A stretch of DNA of 64,000 nt from an uncultured Saprospiraceae bacterium (GTDB lineage Bacteria > Bacteroidota > Bacteroidia > Chitinophagales > Saprospiraceae), in the NCBI GenBank assembly GCA_938015595.1, contig CALLPI010000010.1, positions 278,167-342,166 of the forward strand, written 5' to 3'. The position numbers and the translations under genes are program-made. Positions 8,382 through 17,157 of this stretch are shown here, piece after piece; the first letter of the stretch is position 1; each line of letters starts with the position of its first letter. Under the pieces are notes generated by a model that saw only the letters and a program-made list of their open reading frames with translations, searched no databases and was not told where the DNA came from.

Positions 8382-9491
8382 ATGCATACCAAACCGAGGA
8401 TTCTCGTAGCGCCTTTAGACTGGGGGATTGGTCATTCTACTCGTTGCGTACCTATCATTAAAGAGCTAATACGCCAGGGTGCTGAAGTGTATATCGCCTC
8501 CAACGGACGTCCACTCAAGGTACTCCAGCGGGAATTTCCTGACCTGCCCTCCTTCAAACTACCACCGTACGATGTTCGCTACCCCTTCCGTAGCATAGTG
8601 TTGAACGTCCTCTACCAGATGCCACGTCTGCTATGGACAGTCTGGGCAGAGCACCGGCAAATCAGCCGCATGATTGACGAATTCCACCTGGATGGCATCA
8701 TCTCCGACAACCGCATGGGATGTTTTACCCACAAAGTGCCCACAGTGGTTATTTCCCATCAACTCAACGTCAGAGCGCCCAATACATTTTTATACCGCCT
8801 GACCAACCTACTCAACCACTGGTTCTTGCGCCGCTACAACCATTGCTGGGTGCCAGACTGGTCGGGTAGCCACAGCCTCTCCGGCGATCTCTCCCGCCCT
8901 ACTCCGCACCCGCATACCGCATATGTGGGGCCGCTCACTCGCCTAAGCATTGTACCGCCCAGCAATACGCGCTACGACGTACTGGCGCTGCTCTCCGGCC
9001 CCGAGCCACAGCGTACCAACCTGGAGAAAGCCATCCTGCGACAGGCTGCTCAACTCCCCTATCGCGTATTGCTAGTGCAAGGCAAACCCGAAGCCGACAA
9101 TCATACCGAGCAACACGATCATATCCAGATTGTACCTTTCTTAGACGCCCCAGCGCTCAGCCAAGCCATTGCCAACAGCCGCATGATCATCTGCCGCTCC
9201 GGCTACAGCACCCTCATGGACCTGGCTGCTCTGGGCAAAAAAGCGCTGCTGATACCCACTCCAGGTCAAACCGAACAAGAGTACTTGGCCGAATACTTAG
9301 GCGGCAGAGGCGCTTTTGTGCGGCAAGACCAGCGCTGTATTGATCTCGCTGCGGGCATAGCGGAAGTAATGGCACTTCCTGATCCTGACATATCGCAAAT
9401 CAATCCTGATCTGTTGGCATCAGCGGTGCGTACTTTCCTTTACGCTACCATGCCTTCCGCACCAGGCAAACTACGCTGGGCTGCAGTTTAG
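8382..9491 (+). CDS. MurG-like glycosyltransferase (GT-B fold)
   Basis: Predicted cytoplasmic or membrane-peripheral GT-B glycosyltransferase. The N-lobe begins with the donor/acceptor loop motif DWGIGHSTRC. The C-lobe carries CRSGYSTLMDLAALGKKALLIP and a following GQTEQE, the GT28-type nucleotide-sugar site. The start at 8382 (MHTKPRI) is preferred because the 40 upstream codons look non-coding and overlap the divergent promoter area. About 370 residues, normal for the family. It is not MurG itself by its N-terminal sequence; the sugar and acceptor are unknown. Its stop codon overlaps the stop of convergent galE. Confidence 0.78.
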   Translation: MHTKPRILVAPLDWGIGHSTRCVPIIKELIRQGAEVYIASNGRPLKVLQREFPDLPSFKLPPYDVRYPFRSIVLNVLYQMPRLLWTVWAEHRQISRMIDEFHLDGIISDNRMGCFTHKVPTVVISHQLNVRAPNTFLYRLTNLLNHWFLRRYNHCWVPDWSGSHSLSGDLSRPTPHPHTAYVGPLTRLSIVPPSNTRYDVLALLSGPEPQRTNLEKAILRQAAQLPYRVLLVQGKPEADNHTEQHDHIQIVPFLDAPALSQAIANSRMIICRSGYSTLMDLAALGKKALLIPTPGQTEQEYLAEYLGGRGAFVRQDQRCIDLAAGIAEVMALPDPDISQINPDLLASAVRTFLYATMPSAPGKLRWAAV

Positions 9492-10519
9492 GAGTTTTTT
9501 GACCGCCGCCGCTGCTGCTCCCACGCCCAGGCCGTACGCATGATGTCGTCTATATTTCGTGCAGGCGTCCAGCCCAGCAACTGACGTGCGCGGGCATTGT
9601 CGGCATATACAGCTACTACGTCACCAGGGCGGCGTGCGCCTATATGCCAGGCCAAAGCCTGCCCCGATACCCGCTCGAACGCGTGTATGGCTTCGAGCAC
9701 TGTCACGCCATGGCCAATTCCCAGGTTGAATATCTCGCAGGGTTGCGCGTTGCGTCCATCCAGCAGGTACTGCAAAGCTCTGGTGTGCGCGTTAGCCAGA
9801 TCCATGATGTGAATGTAGTCGCGGATACAACTGCCGTCGCGCGTGGGGTAATCATTGCCAAAAACTGTCATTTCTGATCGCAAGCCTATGGCCGTTTCAG
9901 TGATCACTGGCACAAGATTGGTAGCTGGGTTGGTAGGCGCCTCTCCGATCAATGCTGAGGGATGCGCTCCGGCAGGGTTGAAGTATCGCAAAAGCACCGC
10001 TTGCAAGCCAGGAGAAGCCTTGAGCACATCTTGTACAATTTGCTCGCCCATCTGCTTGGTGCGCGCGTAGGGCGACTCAGCCTCTTGCAAGGGTGTGCTC
10101 TCTGTCACAGGCAGCTCGGCGGCATTGCCATACACTGAGCATGACGAAGAGAAAATGAAGTGGCGCACCCTGTGGCGGCACATGGCATCTAGTACGTTGA
10201 TGAGACTGTTGAGATTGTTGCGAAAATAGCGGATGGGCTGCTCTACGGATTCGCCCACTAGTTTGAGCGCTGCAAAGTGAATGACACCCGCTATGTCGGG
10301 GTGGTCTTCAAAGATGTGCAAGGTGGTGTCCAGATCGCACAAGTCCGCAACGTAGTTGGGCACGCGCCGCCCGGTAATAGCTTTTATGCCGTCCAGTGCT
10401 GATTCATCGGCATTGGATAGGTTATCAGCGCTGACCACCTCAAAGCCGTGATCCAGCAAGTCCACAATGGTATGGCTGCCGATATAGCCGCAGCCTCCCG
10501 TAACCAATATCTTGGGCAT
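9488..10519 (-). CDS. galE: UDP-glucose 4-epimerase GalE
   Basis: NAD-dependent interconversion of UDP-glucose and UDP-galactose, feeding surface polysaccharide synthesis and galactose use. N-terminal Rossmann motif TGGCGYIGSH, catalytic Ser in FSSSCSVYG, and the Y-x3-K pair in PYARTK (about Tyr151/Lys155). The later signature RDYIHIMDLANAH and the C-terminal RRPGDVVAVYAD are typical of GalE. I use ATG 10519; a GTG at 10525 is in frame. The gene is convergent with the glycosyltransferase and overlaps it by 4 nt. Confidence 0.93.
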   Translation of the reverse strand: MPKILVTGGCGYIGSHTIVDLLDHGFEVVSADNLSNADESALDGIKAITGRRVPNYVADLCDLDTTLHIFEDHPDIAGVIHFAALKLVGESVEQPIRYFRNNLNSLINVLDAMCRHRVRHFIFSSSCSVYGNAAELPVTESTPLQEAESPYARTKQMGEQIVQDVLKASPGLQAVLLRYFNPAGAHPSALIGEAPTNPATNLVPVITETAIGLRSEMTVFGNDYPTRDGSCIRDYIHIMDLANAHTRALQYLLDGRNAQPCEIFNLGIGHGVTVLEAIHAFERVSGQALAWHIGARRPGDVVAVYADNARARQLLGWTPARNIDDIMRTAWAWEQQRRRSKNS

Positions 10520-10547
10520 GGGCACAAAAGATTAAATAAAAACGCCC

Positions 10548-10578
10548 CAAAGTTGAATACTCTTGCCGGTATAACCAA
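10548..10578 (-). promoter_or_regulatory. Candidate promoter for galE
   Basis: Reading the minus strand: TTGG (complement of 10575-10578), 20 nt, then CAACTTTG (complement of 10548-10555). The -7 box has one mismatch (C for the first T) to TAnnTTTG; spacing is ideal. Confidence 0.45.
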
Positions 10579-10765
10579 GCAGAATGACATCTTCATAGCC
10601 GGAGCAACAAGAGCAGCAGCCAACTCGTCTTACCTCTCTGCCAAGTTTGATTGGGGGAGCTTGCCAGACATACTTGCCCAGGCTACTTACTGCCGTTTTA
10701 TTACTGCCATGTCGTGCAAATTAGCTTACTTCGCCTTCTAATTATAAACACACAAGCAACAACCT

Positions 10766-11569
10766 ATGGCAAACAACCTCTTGCACGGTAAAAAAGGCGT
10801 GATTTTCGGTGCATTGGACGAGAAATCCATCGCCTGGAAAGTGGCGGAGCGCTGCCACGAAGAAGGCGCCCAACTTCTGCTGACTAACGCACCAGTAGCC
10901 CTGCGCTTCGGTCAAATCAACGAACTGGCCGCTAAACTAGGTGCTGAAATCGTACCTGCCGACGCCACTAGCATGGAAGACCTGGAAAACCTCTTTCGTC
11001 GAGCATTGGAAGTGTTTGGCGGCCCGATTGACTTCGTGCTACACTCCATTGGCATGTCGCTCAACGTGCGCAAGGGCAAGCCTTACACTGACCTCAACCA
11101 CGAGTGGATGCTCAAAACCTTCGACATCTCAGCCATTTCCTTCCATCGCATGATGCAGGTGATGATGAAGCTGGATGCTATGGCCGAAGGCGGCTCTATT
11201 GTGGCCCTATCGTACATTGCGGCGCAGCGCGTCTTTCCTGACTACAACGAGATGGCGGAGTCCAAAGCCTTGCTCGAGTCCTTTGCACGCAGTTTTGGCT
11301 ATCACTACGGTGTACAAAAGAAAGTGCGCGTCAATACTATTTCACAGTCGCCCACCAAGACTACTGCTGGCACGGGCGTGAAGGGATTTGCAGAGTTTTT
11401 TGACTACGCCGACAAGATGTCGCCATTAGGCAATGCTTCTGCTGAAGCCTGCGCCGACTACTGCGTAGTCATGTTTTCTGACCTGACGCGTATGGTCACT
11501 ATGCAAAATCTCTATCACGACGGCGGCTTCTCTACCATGGGGATGAATCCGGCGGTGCTGGGGCTTTGA
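10766..11569 (+). CDS. fabI: Enoyl-[acyl-carrier-protein] reductase FabI
   Basis: NAD(P)H-dependent last reduction of each fatty-acid elongation cycle. N-terminal FabI-type nucleotide loop (VIFGALDEKSIAWK). Catalytic residues Tyr150 (LSYIAAQR), Tyr160 and Lys167 (DYNEMAESKA, Y-x6-K) are in place. Length of 267 is normal. It is preceded by 240 bp shared with divergent galE and ends 17 bp from the convergent adenosine deaminase gene. Confidence 0.95.
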   Translation: MANNLLHGKKGVIFGALDEKSIAWKVAERCHEEGAQLLLTNAPVALRFGQINELAAKLGAEIVPADATSMEDLENLFRRALEVFGGPIDFVLHSIGMSLNVRKGKPYTDLNHEWMLKTFDISAISFHRMMQVMMKLDAMAEGGSIVALSYIAAQRVFPDYNEMAESKALLESFARSFGYHYGVQKKVRVNTISQSPTKTTAGTGVKGFAEFFDYADKMSPLGNASAEACADYCVVMFSDLTRMVTMQNLYHDGGFSTMGMNPAVLGL

Positions 11570-11586
11570 TACTGGGCAGTATGCGC

Positions 11587-13044
11587 TCAGTGGCGTTTCC
11601 ACTGGTTCAAGACCTCCAGTTCAAAGTGGGTAAAATCATCTTTGAGCTTGGCCAACAGGCGGGCTTTCAATGCAGGCTCTTCCAGGAAACTATACTCCAG
11701 AGCGTTGAAGGCTAACTGCTTGATTTGAGGATACGAAAAATTATGGTGGCGATACAGCAGTACATATTCCTCACTAAGCTGGCTGCGCAGTACGCCTTCA
11801 TCATCGGTACAGAGCACAAGAGGGACGCCGGCGTATCGCCACAGGCTCAGGGGGTGCTCCTCTGGGGCTATGCCCAGGATGAAGCAGTTGCTGCTCAAGT
11901 TGATTTCTACGGGGATGCCTCGTTGAGCCATGAAACGAGCTAACTCAAGACCTTCCCAGGTAACGCCCACCCCATGACCGATGCGGGAGGCGCCAGCTAC
12001 ATGCACGGCCTGTTCGATGTGATGGGTCAGGTCTTCGGGTTTCACCAGGCCGAGGATCAGCTCGCCGGCATGCATGGCAAATTTCACTTTGGGGAATTTG
12101 CGGTGCAAGAAGCGGTAAAATAGCATGTGGAGCCCATAGTCGCGCATGGCTATGGGGTGGTTTTCGGGGGCTACGATGTTAACGCCCACAATGAGCGATT
12201 CAGCCTGGGCGGAGGCAAAGCCAAGCGCCAAGTCGGCAAATACCTGCGCTGGCGGCAAGGTGCGCAACACATAGTTTTGATATCGAATAACAAACGCCTC
12301 TTCATCAGGCACATAGGCATCGTGCAGGCGGCGTACCAGGTGGTTATGCTGTTGTACAGCGTTTGGGTAATCAGGGTGCGCCTGGAGGTCCTTCCATAGT
12401 TGCTCCAACAATGCCATTACAGCATTGCTGTCGGGGGCGGCCAATAGTTTTCGATTCCATATTTCAGCTGGCTGGATGCTGTGCTGCACCGGCATGAACA
12501 TGGTTTCTACATATGTAATACGTTGTGCGGTAGCTCGGCGCTTGATTTCTAGCAGCCCTTCGACGAGGCAACTGTCCACAACGGGCAAAAATGCAGGAAA
12601 TGTGCTGAAGAAGTGCGCATGCGGCGGCAACTTTGCGGTATCATAGCCGTATTGCAACACCGACCACTTGCGGAGTAACCGGTCGTGGTAGCCCTCCATC
12701 AGGCCCAGCGTTTGCAACTCGGACAAACGCCGCCAGTATTTTCGGTCTTTGCCTGCAGGCCGAAAAGAAGGAGGCTTTACTTCAAGCGTGCGCGTATCCA
12801 ACCAAAAGCCGCGGGCAATAGCACACTCCAACAGCGTTTCGGCATAGATGGAGCCGCTGAAGTGGTGGTGCAAGTCGCCTCCCTTGGGCATGCGCTGAAA
12901 GAACTGCCGCAGCAGGGGTATGTCTTGCCGCGCTTCGCTTAGCCACTCGCCCACGAGCAGCTCGTGTGTGGCGGGCTGAGCCAGTGCCAGCTCAAAACCT
13001 AACAAAAAACATAACGTGCTAATCCAACAAGCGTACTGAAGCAT
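11587..13044 (-). CDS. Secreted adenosine deaminase-like amidohydrolase
   Basis: Zinc-dependent hydrolase of the adenosine/adenine deaminase family with a signal peptide (residues 1-22, cleavage after ALAQ), so it acts outside the cytoplasm. Zinc and catalytic residues are visible: H59 and H61 in DLHHHFSGS, MHAGE, RIGHGVGV, and the Asp pair in CTDDEG. At 485 residues it is longer than cytosolic Add (about 335), as in exported ADGF-type proteins. The likely reaction is adenosine to inosine for purine salvage; substrate is inferred. It starts 30 bp after the MoxR-like ATPase stop on the same strand. Confidence 0.85.
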   Translation of the reverse strand: MLQYACWISTLCFLLGFELALAQPATHELLVGEWLSEARQDIPLLRQFFQRMPKGGDLHHHFSGSIYAETLLECAIARGFWLDTRTLEVKPPSFRPAGKDRKYWRRLSELQTLGLMEGYHDRLLRKWSVLQYGYDTAKLPPHAHFFSTFPAFLPVVDSCLVEGLLEIKRRATAQRITYVETMFMPVQHSIQPAEIWNRKLLAAPDSNAVMALLEQLWKDLQAHPDYPNAVQQHNHLVRRLHDAYVPDEEAFVIRYQNYVLRTLPPAQVFADLALGFASAQAESLIVGVNIVAPENHPIAMRDYGLHMLFYRFLHRKFPKVKFAMHAGELILGLVKPEDLTHHIEQAVHVAGASRIGHGVGVTWEGLELARFMAQRGIPVEINLSSNCFILGIAPEEHPLSLWRYAGVPLVLCTDDEGVLRSQLSEEYVLLYRHHNFSYPQIKQLAFNALEYSFLEEPALKARLLAKLKDDFTHFELEVLNQWKRH

Positions 13045-13048
13045 GCCG

Positions 13049-13078
13049 TAAAGTTACGTCGCAAACTGCAGACCTCAA
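13049..13078 (-). promoter_or_regulatory. Candidate internal promoter for adenosine deaminase gene
   Basis: On the minus strand: TTG (13078-13076), 19 nt, TAACTTTA (13056-13049). One mismatch in the last base of the -7 box. It overlaps the stop codon of the upstream gene and would start RNA within a few bases of the ATG at 13044, giving a nearly leaderless message. Confidence 0.35.
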
Positions 13079-14571
13079 TCTTCGTCGTCAAAATTGGTGT
13101 CGTTGAGCATGCCCGCCAGCACGTCACGGAAGGATAAGCCGGCCTCCAGGATGTCTTTGCTTACTACATTAAACTCAGCCAGGCCATGCAGCAGCAGTTC
13201 CATGTAGGGGTAGGCCTCGTCGCCGTGTAGGTTCAGATTTTGCTCTACAAATTTGCGTAAGCCGGCTACTTTATCTAGCGCCTTGCGGTATTCCTTTTCG
13301 GGGGCGTCAATGAGCAGTTCAATGGTATTGCTACCAGCAAACCAGGCACGGATGACGCCATAAGGGTCGGTATCGCGATCGCGGCCTTTGCGCAACTTGT
13401 CAGGGTTGGGGAAGTGGTCGAGGAAGGTTTCTTTCACAGCCTTGCCCAGCAGGTGCATGGCCACCTGATAAGGGCCTTCTTGCTCACCTTCGTACACCAA
13501 CTCTACCTTACCAGTAATAGCTGGCACCACCCCCCAGAAGTCAGTAATACGGCAGGTGGCAGTATTTTCTTTATTGAGCAGCATACGACGCTCGGCGGTG
13601 CTGACCAGGTTTTCGTAGCCGGATATGCTCAAGCGAGCAGATACGCCGCTTTTGGTGTCCACCCATTCGCTTTGGCGGGCGGCAAAGGCAATGCGCTCCA
13701 GCAAGATTTCCAGCAGGTCGGGTACACGCACGGCTTGTTTTTGTGCGGGCGGCAGTTGGGCTTCCTGGCGGGTAATGAGGCGAGCTATCTCTATGGTTTT
13801 GGGGTAGTGGGTGAGTATCTGGCTTTCGATGCGGTCTTTGAGCGGGGTAATGATGCTGCCGCGATTGGTATAGTCTTCTGGGTTGGCAGTGAAGACAAAC
13901 TGGATGTCGAGAGGCAAGCGCAGTTTGAACCCTCGGATCTGGATATCCCCCTCCTGCAGAATATTGAATAAGGACACCTGAATGCGTGCCTGGAGGTCGG
14001 GCAGCTCGTTAATGACAAAGATGCAGCGATGGGCATGGGGTACCAGGCCGAAGTGGATGACGCGTTCGTCAGAGTAAGGCAGTTTGAGCGTAGCGGCCTT
14101 GATGGGGTCTACATCGCCGATGAGGTCGGCCACGCTTACGTCAGGGGTAGCCAGTTTTTCTATATAGCGCTCGTGGCGGTGCAACCAGGCAATGGGAGTA
14201 TTGTCGCCATGCTCGGCCAGGAGGTCTTTGGCATAGCGTGAGATGGGCTGCAGGGGGTCGTCGTTGAGCTCGCTGCCAGCTACTACGGGGATGTATTCGT
14301 CCAGGAGGTTGACCAGCAGACGGGCAATGCGGGTTTTGGCCTGGCCGCGCAAGCCTAGCAACAGGATATTGTGGCGGCTGAGCACGGCGCGCTCAATGTC
14401 GGGTAATACCGTATCGTCAAAGCCGATGATACCTTCGAAAACCTTCTGGCGCTGTTGGAGCAGGTGCACTAGGTTGTTGCGGAGTTCCTCTTTGATGGAT
14501 TTGGATTGGTAGCCCGAGGCTTTGAGTTGGCCAAGGGTTTGTATGTGTGACGGCTGCATGTGTCCAGGCAT
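13075..14571 (-). CDS. MoxR-like AAA+ ATPase (magnesium-chelatase ChlI-like)
   Basis: AAA+ ATPase of the MoxR/ChlI clade, 498 residues. Walker A variant LLGLRGQAKTR (about residues 72-82), sensor and second-region motifs VFTANPEDYTNRGSI and LKDRIESQI. Such ATPases work as chaperone-like remodelers and usually have a VWA-domain partner; none is adjacent, though a TPR-VWA gene is present at 21 kb. It is divergent from the PurF homologue. The substrate is unknown. Confidence 0.82.
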   Translation of the reverse strand: MPGHMQPSHIQTLGQLKASGYQSKSIKEELRNNLVHLLQQRQKVFEGIIGFDDTVLPDIERAVLSRHNILLLGLRGQAKTRIARLLVNLLDEYIPVVAGSELNDDPLQPISRYAKDLLAEHGDNTPIAWLHRHERYIEKLATPDVSVADLIGDVDPIKAATLKLPYSDERVIHFGLVPHAHRCIFVINELPDLQARIQVSLFNILQEGDIQIRGFKLRLPLDIQFVFTANPEDYTNRGSIITPLKDRIESQILTHYPKTIEIARLITRQEAQLPPAQKQAVRVPDLLEILLERIAFAARQSEWVDTKSGVSARLSISGYENLVSTAERRMLLNKENTATCRITDFWGVVPAITGKVELVYEGEQEGPYQVAMHLLGKAVKETFLDHFPNPDKLRKGRDRDTDPYGVIRAWFAGSNTIELLIDAPEKEYRKALDKVAGLRKFVEQNLNLHGDEAYPYMELLLHGLAEFNVVSKDILEAGLSFRDVLAGMLNDTNFDDED

Positions 14572-14632
14572 TGTCTTTTCTGAAAAACATTGAAACGCAC
14601 AATTGCAGGAATGGTTTTTGGCACGATAGTCT

Positions 14633-14640
14633 TACCTTTG
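14633..14640 (+). promoter_or_regulatory. Candidate -7 box for the PurF homologue
   Basis: TACCTTTG matches TAnnTTTG, 23 bp before the ATG at 14664. No TTG at the standard spacing. Confidence 0.4.
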
Positions 14641-14663
14641 TGGTCTCCTGATAAAATGCGAGG

Positions 14664-16565
14664 ATGAGTGACCATATTAAACACGAGTGCGGCATTGTAT
14701 TGATCCGCCTGCTCAAGCCATTGGGACACTACCAGCAGAAGTACGGCACAGCATTCTACGGCCTGAAAAAACTGCAACTGATGATGCTCAAGCAGCGCAA
14801 TCGGGGGCAAGACGGCGCTGGCATGGCCGCTATCAAACTGAGCGTGGCCCCCGGCGAAAAATACATCAGCCGCAAACGCAGCATCGCCAACAACTACTTG
14901 GAAGATCTCTTTGAAATGGTGTATGCTCCTTTCCAAAATTTGCCCCCCGAGCGCCTCAATGACGCCAATTGGCTCAAAGCCAACATGCCTTACATGGGCG
15001 AGGTGCTCATGGGGCACTTGCGCTACGGTACACACGGCCCCAATACTATTGAAACCTGCCACCCCTTCTTGCGCCAAAACAACTGGATGCACCGCAACCT
15101 ACTGCTGGCAGGCAACTTCAACCTCACCAATGTGGACGAACTCTTCCAGGAACTGGTGGAACTCGGGCAGTATCCCAAGCAAAAGTCCGATACCGTGACG
15201 GTGCTGGAAAAAATCGGCCACTTCCTCGACGACGAGGTACAGCGCCTCTACACCTGGTACAAACCCGACGGCTACAGCAATACTGAGATCAACGACCTCA
15301 TTTTTGACAACCTGGATATACAGCGACTGCTACGCCGCGCTTGCAAGAAGTTTGATGGCGGCTACGTTATGGCAGGGCTACTTGGCCATGGCGACGCCTT
15401 CATAATGCGCGACCCCTCCGGCATACGCCCTGCTTTTTACTATGCTGACGACGAAGTAGTAGTGGCTGCCTCCGAACGCCCCGCCATACAAACGGTATTC
15501 AATGTGCACATCAGCCAGGTGAAGGAACTTCAGCCCGGCCATGCGCTCATCATCAAGCGCAACGGCGCGATGAGCGAAAAACCCTTCATCGAACCCCGCC
15601 TGCGTGCTGCTTGCTCCTTCGAGCGCATCTACTTTTCGCGCGGCACTGACCACGCCATCTACCTGGAGCGCAAACGACTGGGGTATCAACTGGCCGAACC
15701 AGTCATGCAAGCCGTTCATTACAACTTTAAGCACACAGTGTTTGCCTTTGTGCCCAACACCGCCGAAACCGCCTTTCTCGGATTGACCGAAGGGCTAGAG
15801 CAAATCCTTAACCGCATCAAGCAGGAAAAAATCCTCAAGTTGCACACCGAAGCTCAAGGCCTGCCCGACAAAAAACTCCAGAAAATCCTGCAAATGCGGC
15901 CCCGCGTAGAGAAACTCGTAGTGAAGGACGCCAAAATCCGCACTTTCATCGCCGACGACCAACACCGCAGCGAACTGGTGTCTTATGTGTATGACGTAAC
16001 CTATGGCCTGGTGGAAAATGAAAAAGACACCCTCGTACTACTAGATGATTCCATTGTGCGAGGTACTACACTGCGCGACAGTATCCTGCAGATTGCCGCC
16101 CGGCTGCGCCCCAAGAAAATCATCATTGTGTCCAGCGCGCCACAGATCCGCTACCCCGATTGCTACGGCATTGACATGTCCAAACTCAAAGAATTTGTGG
16201 CGTTCCAGGCCATGGTAGCCCTGCTGCACGACGCCGGTCAAGCCCACCTGCTTGAGGAAACTTACCAGCGCTGCAAGGCCTCCGAAAGCCTACCAGTAGC
16301 TGAAATACGCAACGAACTGATGCCCTTGTACGAGTTGTTTACTTACGAGGAAATCACCCGAAAGATTGCCCAAATTGTGACGCCGCCCAACATCAAGCCC
16401 AAGATAGAACTCATCTACCAAACAGTGGAGGGCTTGCGCCAAGCCTGCCCCAACAACAATGGCGACTGGTACTTCTCCGGTATTTACCCTACGCCTGGAG
16501 GCAATCGCGTGGTGAATCGAGCGTTCATAAAATACATGGAAAACCGCGACGAGCGCGCGTACTGA
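14664..16565 (+). CDS. Long-form amidophosphoribosyltransferase (PurF family)
   Basis: Two-domain enzyme of the PurF family. The class II glutaminase domain begins with an 8-residue propeptide and the nucleophile Cys9 (ECGIVLIR), followed by RGQDGAGM and GHLRYGTHG. The phosphoribosyltransferase half has the PRPP loop VLLDDSIVRGTT. The expected reaction is glutamine plus PRPP to phosphoribosylamine, step 1 of purine synthesis. At 633 residues it is about 130-160 longer than typical PurF, with extra sequence between the domains (around residues 360-430) and at the C-terminus. Bacteroidota often carry such a long paralogue beside a standard PurF; whether this one is the biosynthetic enzyme is open. 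Confidence 0.85.
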   Translation: MSDHIKHECGIVLIRLLKPLGHYQQKYGTAFYGLKKLQLMMLKQRNRGQDGAGMAAIKLSVAPGEKYISRKRSIANNYLEDLFEMVYAPFQNLPPERLNDANWLKANMPYMGEVLMGHLRYGTHGPNTIETCHPFLRQNNWMHRNLLLAGNFNLTNVDELFQELVELGQYPKQKSDTVTVLEKIGHFLDDEVQRLYTWYKPDGYSNTEINDLIFDNLDIQRLLRRACKKFDGGYVMAGLLGHGDAFIMRDPSGIRPAFYYADDEVVVAASERPAIQTVFNVHISQVKELQPGHALIIKRNGAMSEKPFIEPRLRAACSFERIYFSRGTDHAIYLERKRLGYQLAEPVMQAVHYNFKHTVFAFVPNTAETAFLGLTEGLEQILNRIKQEKILKLHTEAQGLPDKKLQKILQMRPRVEKLVVKDAKIRTFIADDQHRSELVSYVYDVTYGLVENEKDTLVLLDDSIVRGTTLRDSILQIAARLRPKKIIIVSSAPQIRYPDCYGIDMSKLKEFVAFQAMVALLHDAGQAHLLEETYQRCKASESLPVAEIRNELMPLYELFTYEEITRKIAQIVTPPNIKPKIELIYQTVEGLRQACPNNNGDWYFSGIYPTPGGNRVVNRAFIKYMENRDERAY

Positions 16566-16603
16566 ACAAGGCAAGCTGTAGCTTAATCGTCAAAAACTGC
16601 AAA

Positions 16604-17134
16604 GTGCTACCCAGAAAATACCATACTATAGTTGCTAGCCTAGCCCTGCCAGTGCTAGTTGTTATGGTCATGTTGGGTACTCACCCCCCTGTATATGCTC
16701 AGAAATTCATCCAACTGGAGCGCGCCGGCCGCATCAAGAATACGCGGTTTTACCTCGGTACAGTGCTGGTGTATCGCTATGAAGATAGCTGGTACTCCGG
16801 CGAGGTGCAGGATGTGCTATACGATGCAAATATGGTAGTATTTCACAATCGAATCCTGCCACTAAAAGACATTGAGGCACTGCGTATGCCCAAGCAAACC
16901 AACAAAAAACTGGGTGCTCGCATGCTGGGCGTAGGCATGATCTGGACTATGGGACACTTACTCTACGAGAGCAACGACAATCAGCCTGGCGTACGACTCA
17001 CTCCATTCCAGATCAGCGCGGGTGCCACTACTATCACTGCAGGCGGCCTCATACTCCTGGATGGGCTAAGAAAGTATAAGGTGATTGAACTAAACAAGCG
17101 CAAACGCTTGCGCATCATAGACTTGACACCATAA
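16604..17134 (+). CDS. Exported hypothetical protein, Bacteroidota type
   Basis: 176 residues; I do not recognise a named family. An N-terminal hydrophobic segment ends at YAQ (about residue 33), suggesting a signal peptide. Then comes a soluble part (KFIQLERAGRIKNTRFYLG) with alternating beta-like pattern, and a glycine-rich hydrophobic stretch (GVGMIWTMG, later TITAGGLILLDGLRKYK) that could be one or two membrane segments. The start is GTG 16604; there is no upstream ATG in frame. It lies between the PurF homologue and the dipeptidase, same strand, with 38 and 23 bp gaps, so it may be in an operon. Confidence 0.6.
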   Translation: MLPRKYHTIVASLALPVLVVMVMLGTHPPVYAQKFIQLERAGRIKNTRFYLGTVLVYRYEDSWYSGEVQDVLYDANMVVFHNRILPLKDIEALRMPKQTNKKLGARMLGVGMIWTMGHLLYESNDNQPGVRLTPFQISAGATTITAGGLILLDGLRKYKVIELNKRKRLRIIDLTP

Positions 17135-17157
17135 CAACTTCAACAAAACCGTGCGTT

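Noticed and set aside
10448..10741. 97-codon plus-strand frame between galE and fabI
   Set aside because: Overlaps the galE start and promoter; composition and lack of any motif suggest non-coding.
13075..14571. MoxR ATPase as part of a defense system
   Set aside because: No VWA or effector partner adjacent; neighbours are purine-metabolism genes.
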